Origin: Paraspadella gotoi
Lineage: Eukaryota; Chaetognatha
Direction of reading: 5' to 3'
Length of the DNA stretch: 64,000 nucleotides
Assembly: GCA_051294375.1 (NCBI GenBank)
Contig: CM119269.1
Location: 8,505,619 to 8,569,618 of the forward strand
The notes beneath the pieces were generated by a model, which did no database searches, was not told the DNA's origin, and saw only the letters and a program-made list of their open reading frames with translations. Shown here one piece after another: positions 37,094-47,834 of the stretch. A program made the translations under genes and the position numbers. Numbering within the stretch: the first letter of the stretch is position 1; every line of letters starts with the position of its first letter.

Positions 37094-37799
37094 TATAGCG
37101 TTCAGTCCGACTTATTTATTTGGAAATAAATCGCCCCTCGCCAGGATTCGATCCTGGAATCCGAGCGCTTGCTGTCTGGAAATTTACAGCCGAGCGACGC
37201 CAAGAAAACTGAAAATAAATTCGAATTCCCTATTTATAACCTTTAAAAACAGATTCGACATCTTTTGTTTTACTCAGAATTAATCTGTTTTCACAGAGGT
37301 CTCTCTGTTAAAACCTTTTATATTTGTTACAGATTTTGTTTACTTTTTGAATCTTTAACTGAATCAATTTTCAGTCTTGATATCCTAGTCAAGTAAATCA
37401 AGAATCTTAAATTGTTATTCGATTATCTCTAAAAATCGACTTTGCCTTGATAAATATTACTTTTTATCAACTTCACTAACAAAAAGTCTGTTTTTATTTA
37501 ATCACTCCAATGTAATAAGTACATATAAGAAAGATGAAATTAAAACTAAAAATAAGAGAATGAAATAATCAATTCAACCTCGATGAAACAAGTCTCTAAA
37601 TCAATCGACTTTTTAATCTGTGAAAGTAATCGATACAAATAATCAATTAAAAAGATTAAAATTCAATTAACGCCAAAACCCTTCCCTGCAACGCGCTACT
37701 TGATATGTAATGATCCTTCTCATCACGCTCTTAGGACTTCTTGGTTCAGTTGCCAGTCACTTCGGTCCCGCTGTGGCTAGACTCAGTCAACCTGCCACA
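37094..37799 (+). repeat. 3' LTR
   Basis: Pairs with the 5' LTR at 30413-31137. Near its start CCAGG-ATTCGAT-CCTGG (37141-37157) forms a perfect 5-bp stem with a 7-base loop resembling a tRNA T arm. The equivalent in the 5' LTR is degraded. Confidence 0.85.
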
Positions 37800-37960
37800 G
37801 ATTAAAGTAAAGTAAATAAACACATTAAAATGAGAAACGAATGTACAAGAAACTTTTTTAAAAAACTATATGTATTTGAACGAGAGATGAAAAAACTCCA
37901 ATTTGATAAAATAAAAAATGCATGAAAAAATCCAAGTGATTTCGTTCTGGGCGATCTCTA

Positions 37961-38014
<54 letters not shown>

Positions 38015-39935
38015 CGCTCTGTGTAGTTGCATTTCGTTGTCGAAAGGGGATGGTTCCATCAACACGCGCAGCTGGGTTGATATATTGAGAAAGAGAGGAA
38101 TAGAAGAGAAGAGAGAGAGAGGAGAGAGGAGAAGAAGATGAGAGAGAGAGAGAAGAGACAGAGAAGAGAGAGAGGATGTATTTACGTAATTAGATCCAAA
38201 GGGTTCCCTCTGTTCTCCTGATTTTTTCTCTTCCGAAACCCCGATCCCTAAATCTCATCGCTCAGGTTTTCTCTCTGTCCCCCCCCTTTTTTCCCTTTTT
38301 TTCCTTTCTTTTTCCTTTCTTTTTCCCTTTCTTTTTCCCTTTCTTTCCCCCCCTTTCTCTTTTCCCCCCCAGCTCAGAAAATCGTGGCCTAGATGTCGTC
38401 AACGATTTTCTGCGGTCAAAAGTCAAACAACAGACTTTTCTTATTTAGTCCAAGAGATGTACTTGTCGTTATTGTTGTCACTGTTGTTACAGATGTTGTT
38501 ATTGTATGAGAAATAGCAAGATTACTTGTTTTTAATATATCACAATCGATTAGGTAAAATTTTAAAATGAATGTAAAAATATAATTTAGATATTTAGATA
38601 TATTAGATGTAAACAAGAGGATTATTAATATTGTACACAATATTATGAAATATTTGGAATTCAAAAAGACAAAGAAACTTCGTCGTCCTTGTGTTGTATT
38701 GCATGTTATTTGTTGTTTTAGTATTATTTACTGTCCGAGTTTTGTTGTTATTGTAATAATCTTTGTTTTTTATTTTTTTTATTCATTTTTATAAAATATC
38801 AAGTTTTGGACGAGTGACGTCTTCTTTGCCTATGCAATTATCCTATTGGTGTCGTTGTTGTCGTCTTGTAATGAATGTTGTTGTTGGCTTTTGAGTTGGA
38901 CGTTTTTACAACAGGAAACGTCGACCCAAAAATGATAAAAAACAATTTGAGTTTTCGCTTTTTTGTTTTTTTGCTTTTTTTTTCGTTTCGCCCTTTGTTT
39001 CGGTCGTCGCTCGTTTTCCCTTTTGTTTTGATTCATCAAAAAAAATTTTACTTCCGTTTTGGTTCGCTTTTTTATTGTTCTTTGTTTTCTGTTTTTATTC
39101 CTTCGTTTGTTTATTTACCTAAGGCTGAAGAAAGTTCCCTTTGTTTTTTTCTCGATGTTGTAAGAATTTGTTACTATTAGATTTGAACAAATGTAGAACA
39201 CGAATTAGAAAAAAAAAAAGCAAATTGAAATATTACCCGGCACGAATTTACCGACTCGGTAGTTAAATTCAAACACTTTTTTTTTTCTTTTTTCAAACTT
39301 AGCGAGGTTTTAATTCTAAAAATCTTTATTTTTTCTGATGTGTGTTCCAATGTTGTGATGTGTTCCGACCTTCATGGACTCCATTGTTTCTGCGTGGCTT
39401 TAATAAATCTCAAACGAAATTTCGAAGAGAGAGAGAGAGAGGAAAAAATAGTTTTCTGCTTTTTAACTTTTATTTTTATTCCGAGAAACAAAAAAATAAT
39501 TCTATTTAAATTTAAACATGAGAAAGATTCGCTGTGGTAATGAAAAAAAAGGACTAAAAAACCTAGAGCCGAACGTATAAGATGGAATAATAAGGTAGTA
39601 GAGGAAGAAAGAGGAGAAATGAGGAGAGAAGAGTAGAGATAGAGAGAAAGGAAGAAGGAAGAGCTAGAGAAGAGGGAATCGGGGGTAAGAGACTCTTCTT
39701 AACTTTATTGCTTTTTTCTGCTAGCGGCGTCCCAGGGAATTGACAACCACGGTGGACATGACGCGAGTTGTGCGAGTCGAGGTGCCTCTCGACCATGCTC
39801 ACCGAGGCTGACGAGCAGCGACGACTCTAGCCTCCTGACGAGGACCGAGAGAGAGAGATTGTTTTGGTTTTTTCTCTCGTGATTCTTCTCGTGAGGAGAT
39901 GAGGAATCATTTTCACCGACGAAAGGTGAATCGAT
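37800..39935. other. Repeat-rich interval, no gene recognised
   Basis: Holds a (CT)n tract (37960-38011), a GA-rich tract (38100-38175) and a degenerate (TTTCCCTTTCTTT) array (38280-38365). AT-rich DNA with GTT patches follows. A short open frame near 38875-39180 is F/L-rich from T runs. Confidence 0.5.
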
Positions 39936-39949
39936 TTCGAGGAATTCAC

Positions 39950-40301
39950 GAGGAAAAGGGAGGATGAGGAGATGAGNNNNNNNNNNNNNNNNNNNNNNNN
40001 NNNNNNNNNNNNNNNNNNNNNNNNNNNNNNNNNNNNNNNNNNNNNNNNNNNNNNNNNNNNNNNNNNNNNNNNNNNNNNNNNNNNNNNNNNNNNNNNNNNN
40101 NNNNNNNNNNNNNNNNNNNNNNNNNNNNNNNNNNNNNNNNNNNNNNNNNNNNNNNNNNNNNNNNNNNNNNNNNNNNNNNNNNNNNNNNNNNNNNNNNNNN
40201 NNNNNNNNGTAGATGAGAAAGAGAGGATGAGGAGATGAGAAAGAGAGGATGAGGAGAAGAGAAAGGGAGGATGATGAAATGATAAAGAGAGGATGAGGAG
40301 A
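39950..40301 (+). repeat. 22-bp minisatellite spanning two gaps
   Basis: Units of GAGAAAGAGAGGATGAGGAGAT (22 bp, written here as observed with variants) repeat at 40215, 40237, 40259 and 40281. They abut the gap at 40302. A matching GGGAGGATGAGGAGATGAG sits at the left edge of the gap 39977-40208. The array therefore probably fills that gap. Confidence 0.8.
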
Positions 40302-40444
40302 NNNNNNNNNNNNNNNNNNNNNNNNNATTACTTATAACCCCCGGATGCAATATTTTATAAAAAATTACAATCGGGAAGAAATCAAAAGATAACATTATAA
40401 TCTGCGCTTTAAGATTAAAAAAATTTACGGGCGAGGAATATAAT

Positions 40445-40753
40445 TTATAGCCTAATGACGGGAAAAAACAAATTTATGGGATAACCAAGTTTTTTGACTA
40501 GAATAAGCATGTCATGGAACGGTGAAAGAACGAAACCAGGCCCCCAAAAGCCCACAATCTTTCCCTGGTTTAATTCGCATAATCCCCCAGTTAAATTCCA
40601 CGTAGCATCCGTCTTTAGAATTCTTGAGACGGCAAGCTCTATAAACTCCGAGACAAATCTAATTTGAAAGAGTTTTTTCTTGATATCGAGCACACATATG
40701 GGGCTACATCCCCATCGGTAAGCCATGGCTCTACCACCCAATTTTGGGGACAT
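40445..40753 (-). CDS. Receptor-like exon, possibly iGluR/IR ligand-binding lobe
   Basis: An open frame of about 100 codons with balanced composition stands out from surrounding AT-rich DNA. It contains F-V-S-E-F-I-E-L-A-V, then TWNLTGGLCELNQGKIVGFW, then SPFHDMLI and LGYPI. A tryptophan followed by G-x-L-x-x-L-x-x-G-K and a downstream aromatic/proline block recalls the first lobe of ionotropic glutamate/IR ligand-binding domains. This is by pattern only. It is paralogous to the minus-strand exon at 41740-41960 and to an inverted, stop-containing copy at 41425-41575. No splice boundaries are secure. It may be an exon of a gene or a pseudogene fragment. Confidence 0.4.
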   Translation of the reverse strand: MSPKLGGRAMAYRWGCSPICVLDIKKKLFQIRFVSEFIELAVSRILKTDATWNLTGGLCELNQGKIVGFWGPGFVLSPFHDMLILVKKLGYPINLFFPVIRL

Positions 40754-41424
40754 CAGAACTTATTGTAAAAAAAAGTAACTTTCGCGCCATATTTTGAAAC
40801 CTTGAAAAAACTTCTCGGAACGTTTAAATCCCGGCGCGCTTCAGCACTCGGCCAAATGATTTTCAAAAAAAATATATACAGTTCAAATTAAATTATCATA
40901 AAGCTGTAGGTTTGTTTTTAATTTTTTTGGGAAACAAAAAATTCATTTCATGTTATGAAATTTAGGAAAAGTCGGAGGCAGTTGCCTCGTTTGTAAGCCA
41001 CGACTTTCGAACGTTTTTTCACGTTGCTTGTGATTTTATTATTACGAGTTTTCTGACGAATCTCTATTAAATATAAATAATTAAACACGTTTTCAGTTCT
41101 TATGGGCCGGAAGTGACAATTCCTGCAACCTTTTCCCTGGACCGGATCATAGCTATTATCTTCTTCTTTTAGTAAAGTTCTTATATTAATATTTTTTCAA
41201 ATCAAAAAAACCCAAAAAAATTAGGCTAATGATTAAGAGAATGAAGAATTGAAATCGTTTCAAAAAGAAATAATCAAAGTTGGAAAACCAAATTTATATT
41301 AAGGGTTTTTGAAATTTTTTTTAAATTACCAAAATGGCCGGATTGGTTAAAAAACCTAAGACCTTTGACACGGAATGGAATGATAGGATTCGAATCCACT
41401 CAAGATAACTTTTTACAAAACTGC

Positions 41425-41575
41425 TGATGTCCCAAAAGTGGTCGTAGAGCAATGGAACTTACGAAGGGAGTAGCCACATTAACAAACCAAAAATCCCGCT
41501 ATTCCAATATCATTTTGTACTCGAGTTTTAGAGAGCTTGCCGTATCAGAAATTCTAGACGGATGCACTGTACAAG
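41425..41575 (+). pseudogene. Inverted, broken copy of the receptor-like exon
   Basis: Reads on the plus strand as a diverged copy of the minus-strand exon at 40598-40747. Shared blocks are GATGTCCC, GTAGAGC-ATGG, GTAGCC-CAT and AGAGCTTGCCGT-TCA. The frame has stops at the positions equivalent to G-G-R and F-I-E-L of the other copy. It lies only 0.7 kb away in opposite orientation. Confidence 0.55.
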
Positions 41576-41739
41576 TTTTAAGAAGCTATCTTTTCAAAAT
41601 TAAAGAGTTACAGTTACATATATACAAATAGGAAAAGTGCACCCAATTTCGTATATAAGTAGGTACTTGGAGATTTAAAAAAACACCCGAGTTTAAGGAG
41701 TCTAAGATCAAGCAAAACAGAGCCGAAGAAAAAATTTTA

Positions 41740-42316
41740 AAATACTAAAAAAGGCAGGTTTTAAATCTTTTCTCCGAAACACCTTTAAATTCAACAGACC
41801 ATTTAATATTTTAAGGACGAAAAAAGGGTGACGATCCTCGGTAAAAATCAGCATATCAAGTTGAGTTTGAACGATTTCCGGAACGGAGTGTCGGCAAATC
41901 CAGTTGCGGCTATTTAAAGGCGCTCTAATAGCTAACGATTCTTCCAAGTTTTCCACCAATCTGTAACGAAATTGAATTGCGGGGAACAAGATCGCCCTGA
42001 CAGATATAGAGAGTTCCTAACTTACCTTTGATGAAAGTAATGCTCTTGTAAAAAATTCTAAAGATATCCACTAAATCAGGGACAGCGGTCGGGCTCAAAC
42101 TGAATACCATCCAGCCAGGACGGCTAGGAATCGTAATCGCCCCGCGAAAGTCACCTGAAGGAAAAAGCAAATGATAGATGAATACAATTGTCAACGTATT
42201 ACGGAAAATATATTCGGCTAACCTGTTGATTTCTTCGCTTCAACTTCCGTTCTTGTAGGCTCGGTACATTCTTCATGGATCCCCGTGCTCCACAGGATAA
42301 AAAAAGCTAATAGTGC
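41740..42316 (-). CDS. Receptor-like gene fragment, three exons with ~65-bp introns
   Basis: Three minus-strand exons can be read. Exon a (42316-42223) begins hydrophobic (A-L-L-A-F-F-I-L-W), as expected of a signal-peptide end, then E-E-C-T-E-P. A 68-bp intron (CAACAG|GTTAGC ... CCTTCAG|GTGAC) joins it in frame to exon b (42154-42026), which includes PGWMVFSLSPTAVPDLVDIF. A 65-bp intron (AAAG|GTAAGT ... GTTACAG|ATTGG) leads to exon c (41960 to about 41740), with RLVENLEESLAIRAP and LDMLIF. The b-c junction is off frame by one base, so an indel error or decay is likely. The start codon was not located, and the 3' end is undefined. Exon c is paralogous to 40445-40753. A secreted or membrane receptor ectodomain is plausible; identity unproven. 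Confidence 0.45.
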
Positions 42317-42599
42317 CTGCGCACTCCGAAAACAACGGTGAGAACAGAAGAACAAAAGAAACGAACTCTCCGTTCTCCGGACTTGCAGCTAAGGAATTCT
42401 ATCCACTTCGTACTCATCATTCCCAACTCACCAAATCGTATCGCTCAGACGCAAGACCACCACCCTCGCCGTATGCCAAGAACCCGAGCTAAAGATTCCT
42501 AAGACTGTAATAAAAGAGCGCAAAAATGAAACTCTTATGCCGCAATTCACTCCGTACGTCACGAGCCTCCAGAAAGTGAGGCAGAGTCAGTCCGGGTAA

Positions 42600-43425
42600 G
42601 CGTAATGTATTGTTGTTGTTGTGCTTTTTCGTTTTTTTTCGTCGCGCGGATTTTTTTTATATTTCTTTGTTTTTCTTCTTCTTTTCTTTTCATCTCTTTT
42701 TCTCTCTCTCTCTGCTTTATTCTCCCCTTTCAGTCTTTCTTTTCTTTCTGTTCTTTAAATATTTTTTTATATACTCATCCTCGTCTACTTATCGCCATAC
42801 CTTTTTCAGAAAGATACAGCGTTCTGATGTAATCTCTCCATCATACTCTCTCCATAGAATTCCACTCATTTAGTTTTTATAGTTCAGGGTACGATACTTC
42901 CCTCATTCTATGCTCGATAGTTCACTTATATAGACTGAACTTAATTACCTTTTATATCTTATCTGACGAGAGTTTCTCTCGAAGAAGCGAATTCACTTCA
43001 CCTGATCACCAGAACTTGATGGTGGAGAGCTTTGATACGATATAATGAAAAGAAAAAAAATAAAAAAACTGGCATGCTCGCTGTTTTTAGCATCTGGTGC
43101 GTATTTTGGCCGTCGCAAGTTTAAATATGTCTATCTTACATAATGTTTAACATTGAGGAAAAGTCTTATAATCCTCTTAGGTAATAGCGTTGGTGGAGCT
43201 CCTTATTCCATTTATATACCATGGATTTCTATTTCTTTCAGTCTTAGCTTATAATACTCAGTATCGCAATTTAAATTTTTGACCGTCCGAATGAAATAAA
43301 AAAAGGGTCGGGTCTTCTTCGTCAAAAAAAAAAAGACCGGCAGGTTTTGATTGCTTCTTTTGTTATGTTTGTTGCTCTTTCTGTCAGAATCTTTCGTCGT
43401 GGACTCAAGTAAAACAAAATCGGGT
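42600..43425. other. Interval without recognisable gene
   Basis: T-rich then AT-rich DNA. A possible donor (CCGG|GTAAGCG at 42594) ends a 60-odd codon plus-strand open stretch (42395-42595) that could be another exon. No acceptor consistent with its frame was found. Confidence 0.4.
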
Positions 43426-43429
43426 CAAG

Positions 43430-44180
43430 GGCGTCGAGGGAAAGACGAGGAGATAAGGAACGACAACGACAACAATCGTACTGACATTACGGCAAAGGCT
43501 GGAAAGATTAAGGGACAACAGCGATATACGATGACGACATCAAGACAAAAGATGAAGGAAAATGACAACTGCAAAATGATGACGACATACGGACACAAGC
43601 TGGGAGATTAATGACAACAGCAAATACGCATGACCGACATCCAAGGACAAAGATGGAGAAAATTGAAAACTGCAAAATATTGATGACGGACATTCAAGGA
43701 CAAAGCTGGAGATAAGAACACCAGTCAATACGATGACGACATCAAGGAAAAAGCTGGAGATAAGGACGACAACAACAATGACAAGGACAATGAATTCACA
43801 GCAGAGACAATGCTAGTGATAAGCATGATGACAATTTCAAAGAAAGAGCTATAGTCTATAGCTCTTTCTTTGAAATTGTCTTCATGCTTATCTCTAGCAT
43901 CTATCTATAGTATAGATATTCTTGACAATGTAATGATGTTAAGGACAAAGCTGGAGATAAAGACATCATCGAAAACAACATCAACTCTGGATACAAAGAT
44001 TACAAAAATCTAATGACAAGACTGAGGCTACATATAAAGACAAGAAAAAAAGAACTGGAAATAAGAACAACAGCTCAACAACAACATCAAGGACAAAGCT
44101 GTAAATAATCACAACCGAGACAACAACATCAGGGATAAAAGACAAAGACAAAGACAAAGACAACGACAACATCATCGATG
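43430..44180 (+). repeat. Degenerate GAC-rich tandem repeat (30-45 bp unit)
   Basis: Variants of GACATCAAGGACAAAGCTGG followed by AGATAAGGAC and A/C-rich linkers recur at least eight times. In one frame these read as D-I-K-D-K-A-G-D-K-like blocks, but stops interrupt. Decayed minisatellite. Confidence 0.7.
43811..43899. repeat. Near-perfect hairpin, 44-bp arms, ~1-base loop
   Basis: Bases 43811-43854 and 43856-43899 are reverse complements with about two mismatches, centred on GCTATAG-T-CTATAGC. It lies inside the GAC-rich tandem array. It could be a local inversion-duplication, a small-RNA hairpin or a read artefact. Confidence 0.85.
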
Positions 44181-44189
44181 ACGACAAAA

Positions 44190-44554
44190 ATCGATTATCA
44201 TTTTCAACTTCACGTTATTCAGTGAGAATCGATTTCACTGTGAATTTTCTTTGTTTCTTTCATTTCTTCCCGGATTTAAATCCCAAGTGATTTTTTATTT
44301 TTTCTTGATTCTTTGTTAAGATTAATTCTTTTTCTTTTTTCTTATTTTTTAACTAAATTATAAAATTCATTCCTTTTTTTTCAGCAAAAAATATTATCTT
44401 TGAAAAAAAAAAATCAAAATGAAAAAAAATAAGAAGAAAAATTTTTATCTTTAGATGAAAAACTGAAAAAGAGAAAAAAAAATTATGGAGGTTTTAAATA
44501 TGAAGCGAGATTTCTGGCAGGACTGGGACTAATAGGAAGAAAGGCATTGGGCGA

Positions 44555-44585
<31 letters not shown>

Positions 44586-45770
44586 TTCTCTCTCTGTGGA
44601 GTAGCTATTATCGTCTTCTCCCATCTAACTTTTCTTCCTCCAAAGCGAAATCATTCCAGTCAANNNNNNNNNNNNNNNNNNNNNNNNNNNNNNNNNNNNN
44701 NNNNNNNNNNNNNNNNNNNNNNNNNNNNNNNNNNNNNNNNNNNNNNNNNNNNNNNNNNNNNNNNNNNNNNNNNNNNNNNNNNNNNNNNNNNNNNNNNNNN
44801 NNNNNNNNNNNNNNNNNNNNNNNNNNNNNNNNNNNNNNNNNNNNNNNNNNNNNNNNNNNNNNNNNNNNNNNNNNNNNNNNNNNNNNNNNNNNNNNNNNNN
44901 NNNNNNNNNNNNNNNNNNNNNNNNNNNNNNNNNNNNNNNNNNNNNNNNNNNNNNNNNNNNNNNNNNNNNNNNNNNNNNNNNNNNNNNNNNNNNNNNNNNN
45001 NNNNNNNNNNNNNNNNNNNNNNNNNNNNNNNNNNNNNNNNNNNNNNNNNNNNNNNNNNNNNNNNNNNNNNNNNNNNNNNNNNNNNNNNNNNNNNNNNNNN
45101 NNNNNNNNNNNNNNNNNNNNNNNNNNNNNNNNNNNNNNNNNNNNNNNNNNNNNNNNNNNNNNNNNNNNNNNNNNNNNNNNNNNNNNNNNNNNNNNNNNNN
45201 NNNNNNNNNNNNNNNNNNNNNNNNNNNNNNNNNNNNNNNNNNNNNNNNNNNNNNNNNNNNNNNNNNNNNNNNNNNNNNNNNNNNNNNNNNNNNNNNNNNN
45301 NNNNNNNNNNNNNNNNNNNNNNNNNNNNNNNNNNNNNNNNNNNNNNNNNNNNNNNNNNNNNNNNNNNNNNNNNNNNNNNNNNNNNNNNNNNNNNNNNNNN
45401 NNNNNNNNNNNNNNNNNNNNNNNNNNNNNNNNNNNNNNNNNNNNNNNNNNNNNNNNNNNNNNNNNNNNNNNTGAAAGGTGAGCGTGAATGATAAGTGAAC
45501 ATTTTATATCTAACTTTAATCAAAATTCTAAGACTGAAAGATTAACCACATAGAAAGTATAAACCAATTTCATCATCAATTGTTCACTTTGCTATTCTAT
45601 ATTTGATGTAATTGAATTTCAGATTTGAATTCGTCAAGAGAAGTTGATAAGAAGAAATAAAACTCTTTTTTGAGCTGGTAAAAAAGAAAAACAAGTTTAA
45701 GTCAAAAATTTAACTTTTGCATTATAAAAATAATTCGTATTTATATTCTTTTATTTTATATTCAACTTAA
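44190..45770. other. AT-rich DNA, CT tract and an 808-base gap
   Basis: AT-rich DNA to 44540, a CT tract (44554-44596), the gap 44664-45471, then AT-rich DNA. No gene. Confidence 0.5.
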
Positions 45771-45991
45771 TGAGTGTAGTCTCCATCAAGGGTTTCTTGG
45801 ATGGTTGCAGTTAAAGTAAAGTGGGGCGAAAATGTTGTGCGTCCAATGTCCAGCGTTGGCTCCAATGTCGGCGATTTGTCCGTACGAGTGACGGGGCGAA
45901 GAGTGGAAAGGCCTAGGTGGGGTTGAGGGCGCGAAAAGGGCCACGGTCCTCGCGGGGCGTCCGCGGAACGAAATGCCTCAAATGTTTGCAA
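45771..45991 (-). CDS. Unrecognised open frame, candidate terminal exon
   Basis: A minus-strand frame of about 70 codons ending in G-D-Y-T-H-stop has balanced composition (e.g. PHLGLSTLRPVTRTDKSPTL). It is GC-richer than its AT-rich surroundings. Upstream on the minus strand a long T-rich tract precedes TTTGAG|GCATTT, which could be a splice acceptor. No family was recognised, and no upstream exon was found. An old repeat fragment is an alternative. Confidence 0.25.
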
Positions 45992-45999
45992 AAAGTCGA

Positions 46000-47690
46000 A
46001 AAGAAAAAAAAAATTCGGGCGGCGTAAAAATCGAAAAAATGAAGTTTAAACACAGGTGGTGGTGGCCTTAAGTGTGAAACGCATCGTAGTGAAAATGTCC
46101 GATTGTTAATGTCTAAGTCTTGAGACGCGAGGATTTTTTTTAAAGGATTTTCTTTTTCTTTTATTTATTTTCTCTTTTTTTCTCCTTTTATTATTCGCCT
46201 TTCATTTTTTTTTTAAGTTTTTTTTTTAACCTCCACGCTTCATAATTTTTTCGGGTTCATAAGTTTTTTTGGTTTCTTAAAAAAAAATTTTTTCTTAGTT
46301 TTGATTTTGGAAGAATGTTTTTCCTCGGCCGCTCGCCTTTTGTTTGTTTTGGTTATTGCGAGAAATAAGGAATGGTTATGAAAACAGGAATTTTCTTTTT
46401 TTCTATTTTTTTTTCTTTTTTTTTCCTCTGAAAAATTCTTCGAGCACAGAAGAAAATCATCAAATTCAAAAAGTTCATTCGGTTGGAAACAAATGAAGAA
46501 ATTAATGGAGCGAATGAAAGAAATGAAATGAATTTTAATGAGGCGAAAAAAAGAAGAGGGGGAAAGACGGAACCTAAAATCTAAACGATGAAATTGAACA
46601 GATTTTAGGGACATCTTTAAGTTTGTATATATTTATAATTATACTGGTACTATCTACTTTTACAAAATTACTTGTTTCAGAATAAAGATTTGATCAGAAA
46701 AACTTTTTCTTTCTGGTCAACATTTACAAGGAAACCGAAAATAAAAAAAACGTGTGGGTGTCGGAGAACAAAAAGATTTTTGCCACCTGAAAATAAAAAA
46801 AGAAGCGAATGAACTTTTAATAAAGAAAAAATCAGATTTTAAAATTCAATCTGAGCCAAAAAAAAAANNNNNNNNNNNNNNNNNNNNNNNNNAAAAAAAA
46901 AACACGGAAAAACCTCGAATATGTGAACTTTTTTTGAATCAGAGAGATAGGGTGAAGGGAGAAGAGAGAAGGGAAGAGGGAATGGGGAGTGAGAAAAAGA
47001 AGGGGGATGGGCGGGCAACCGGGTTAGGGGGAAGAGGGTAATAAATAGCGCCTTGGAAAAAAAAATATATGAAACAAAAAGTCGTTTTAAAAGTCGAAAT
47101 CTTTTCTGCGTATTTATTTATCTGTATGAGTGAGGCGCAAAAGATTTTGAGGTGCATCCAGGAGTAATAGAGAGAGATAGGAGAAGGACTTTTGAGTGTA
47201 GTAGGAAATACTACGAGACGTGCGTGTCTTGTTTGAGATCTGAGGTTTTTGGTATCGTCTAGAGATATGTCGCATGTATTCTGTCGTATATGGAAATCTG
47301 TCTGGAGGCGAATATGGAGATGCGACGCAGGGATGATGGTATGTCTGGTCTCTGATGGTCTGTATGGATTGATGTGGCCTCGTGGTTCTGTCGAGTTTAG
47401 GGTACTCTTCTCTAGCATCGATCTCTCTGCTTCTCTCTGCTTGCTCTTCTGCTGCTCTCTCTCGAGTCGGATCTCTGAGATCTTTCTCTCGATCTCTCGG
47501 ATTCTGCTATTTCTCGTGCCAGAATCTGTGAGGGGAGATCGTACTAGGGAATATCACTATCCATCGTCTTTAATCGCTGATAAACACGTATGTTTTTGTA
47601 GGCGCGTCGACTTTTCTGGGCGGGGAACGTCTTCCTTTAAACGTCGTTATCCCAAGTTATACAAAGTTTGATATATTCCGATTTATTCGG
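46000..47690. other. Interval without supported gene
   Basis: T-rich and A-rich DNA with a 25-N gap (46868-46892). At 47150-47670 the composition is more balanced and an open frame of 140 codons exists (47249-47671, plus). No start, splice site or domain supports it. Confidence 0.4.
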
Positions 47691-47754
47691 CTCCTTTTAT
47701 TTACATCTTCAACCAATATTTTCTCTCCGGCCAGAGATCCGGATCTTAAAATAT

Positions 47755-47830
47755 GTCTGTTTATGGGAAGAATTTAATTAATAGTGAAAACAAGATGGGG
47801 GATCAGTCAACCGCAAAATTTCGACGAACC
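47755..47830 (+). repeat. Duplicated block D1, copy A
   Basis: Similar to 51355-51420: GAAGAATTTA-TTAATAGT, AACAAGATGGG, GATC and AATTTCGACG-AACCG occur in the same order, copy A having extra bases. With the D2 pair (49175-49460 and 52203-52450) this indicates a duplicated interval. Confidence 0.65.
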
Positions 47831-47834
47831 GTTA

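Larger units (their letters stand above)
30413..37799 (+). mobile_element. Ty3/Gypsy LTR retrotransposon, complete in layout but decayed
   Basis: Two direct LTRs of about 725 and 706 bp flank a 5.96 kb interior in canonical order: primer site, gag, protease, reverse transcriptase, RNase H, integrase. Motifs for each are visible, but every domain changes frame or contains stops, so no intact polyprotein exists here. The LTRs differ by many 1-2 base indels. That fits age, assembly error or both. A CHCC-type gag end and a primer site starting TGGTGA suggest the CsRn1 clade, which primes with tRNA-Trp. The 5' LTR end reads TATAGC rather than TG, and an exact target-site duplication is not visible (GGAAT versus GATTA). 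Confidence 0.85.

Noticed and set aside
40215-40301. Regular 22-bp repeats as a CRISPR array
   Set aside because: There are no unique spacers between units, the context is eukaryotic, and the unit is a GA-rich minisatellite.
41380-41405. GGATTCGAATCC as a tRNA B box
   Set aside because: The motif is a self-complementary 12-mer. No acceptor stem, anticodon arm or A box can be placed on either strand.
43351-43611. Secreted protein starting L-L-L-L-C-L-L-L-F
   Set aside because: There is no ATG in the frame, and the rest is the degenerate GAC-rich tandem repeat.
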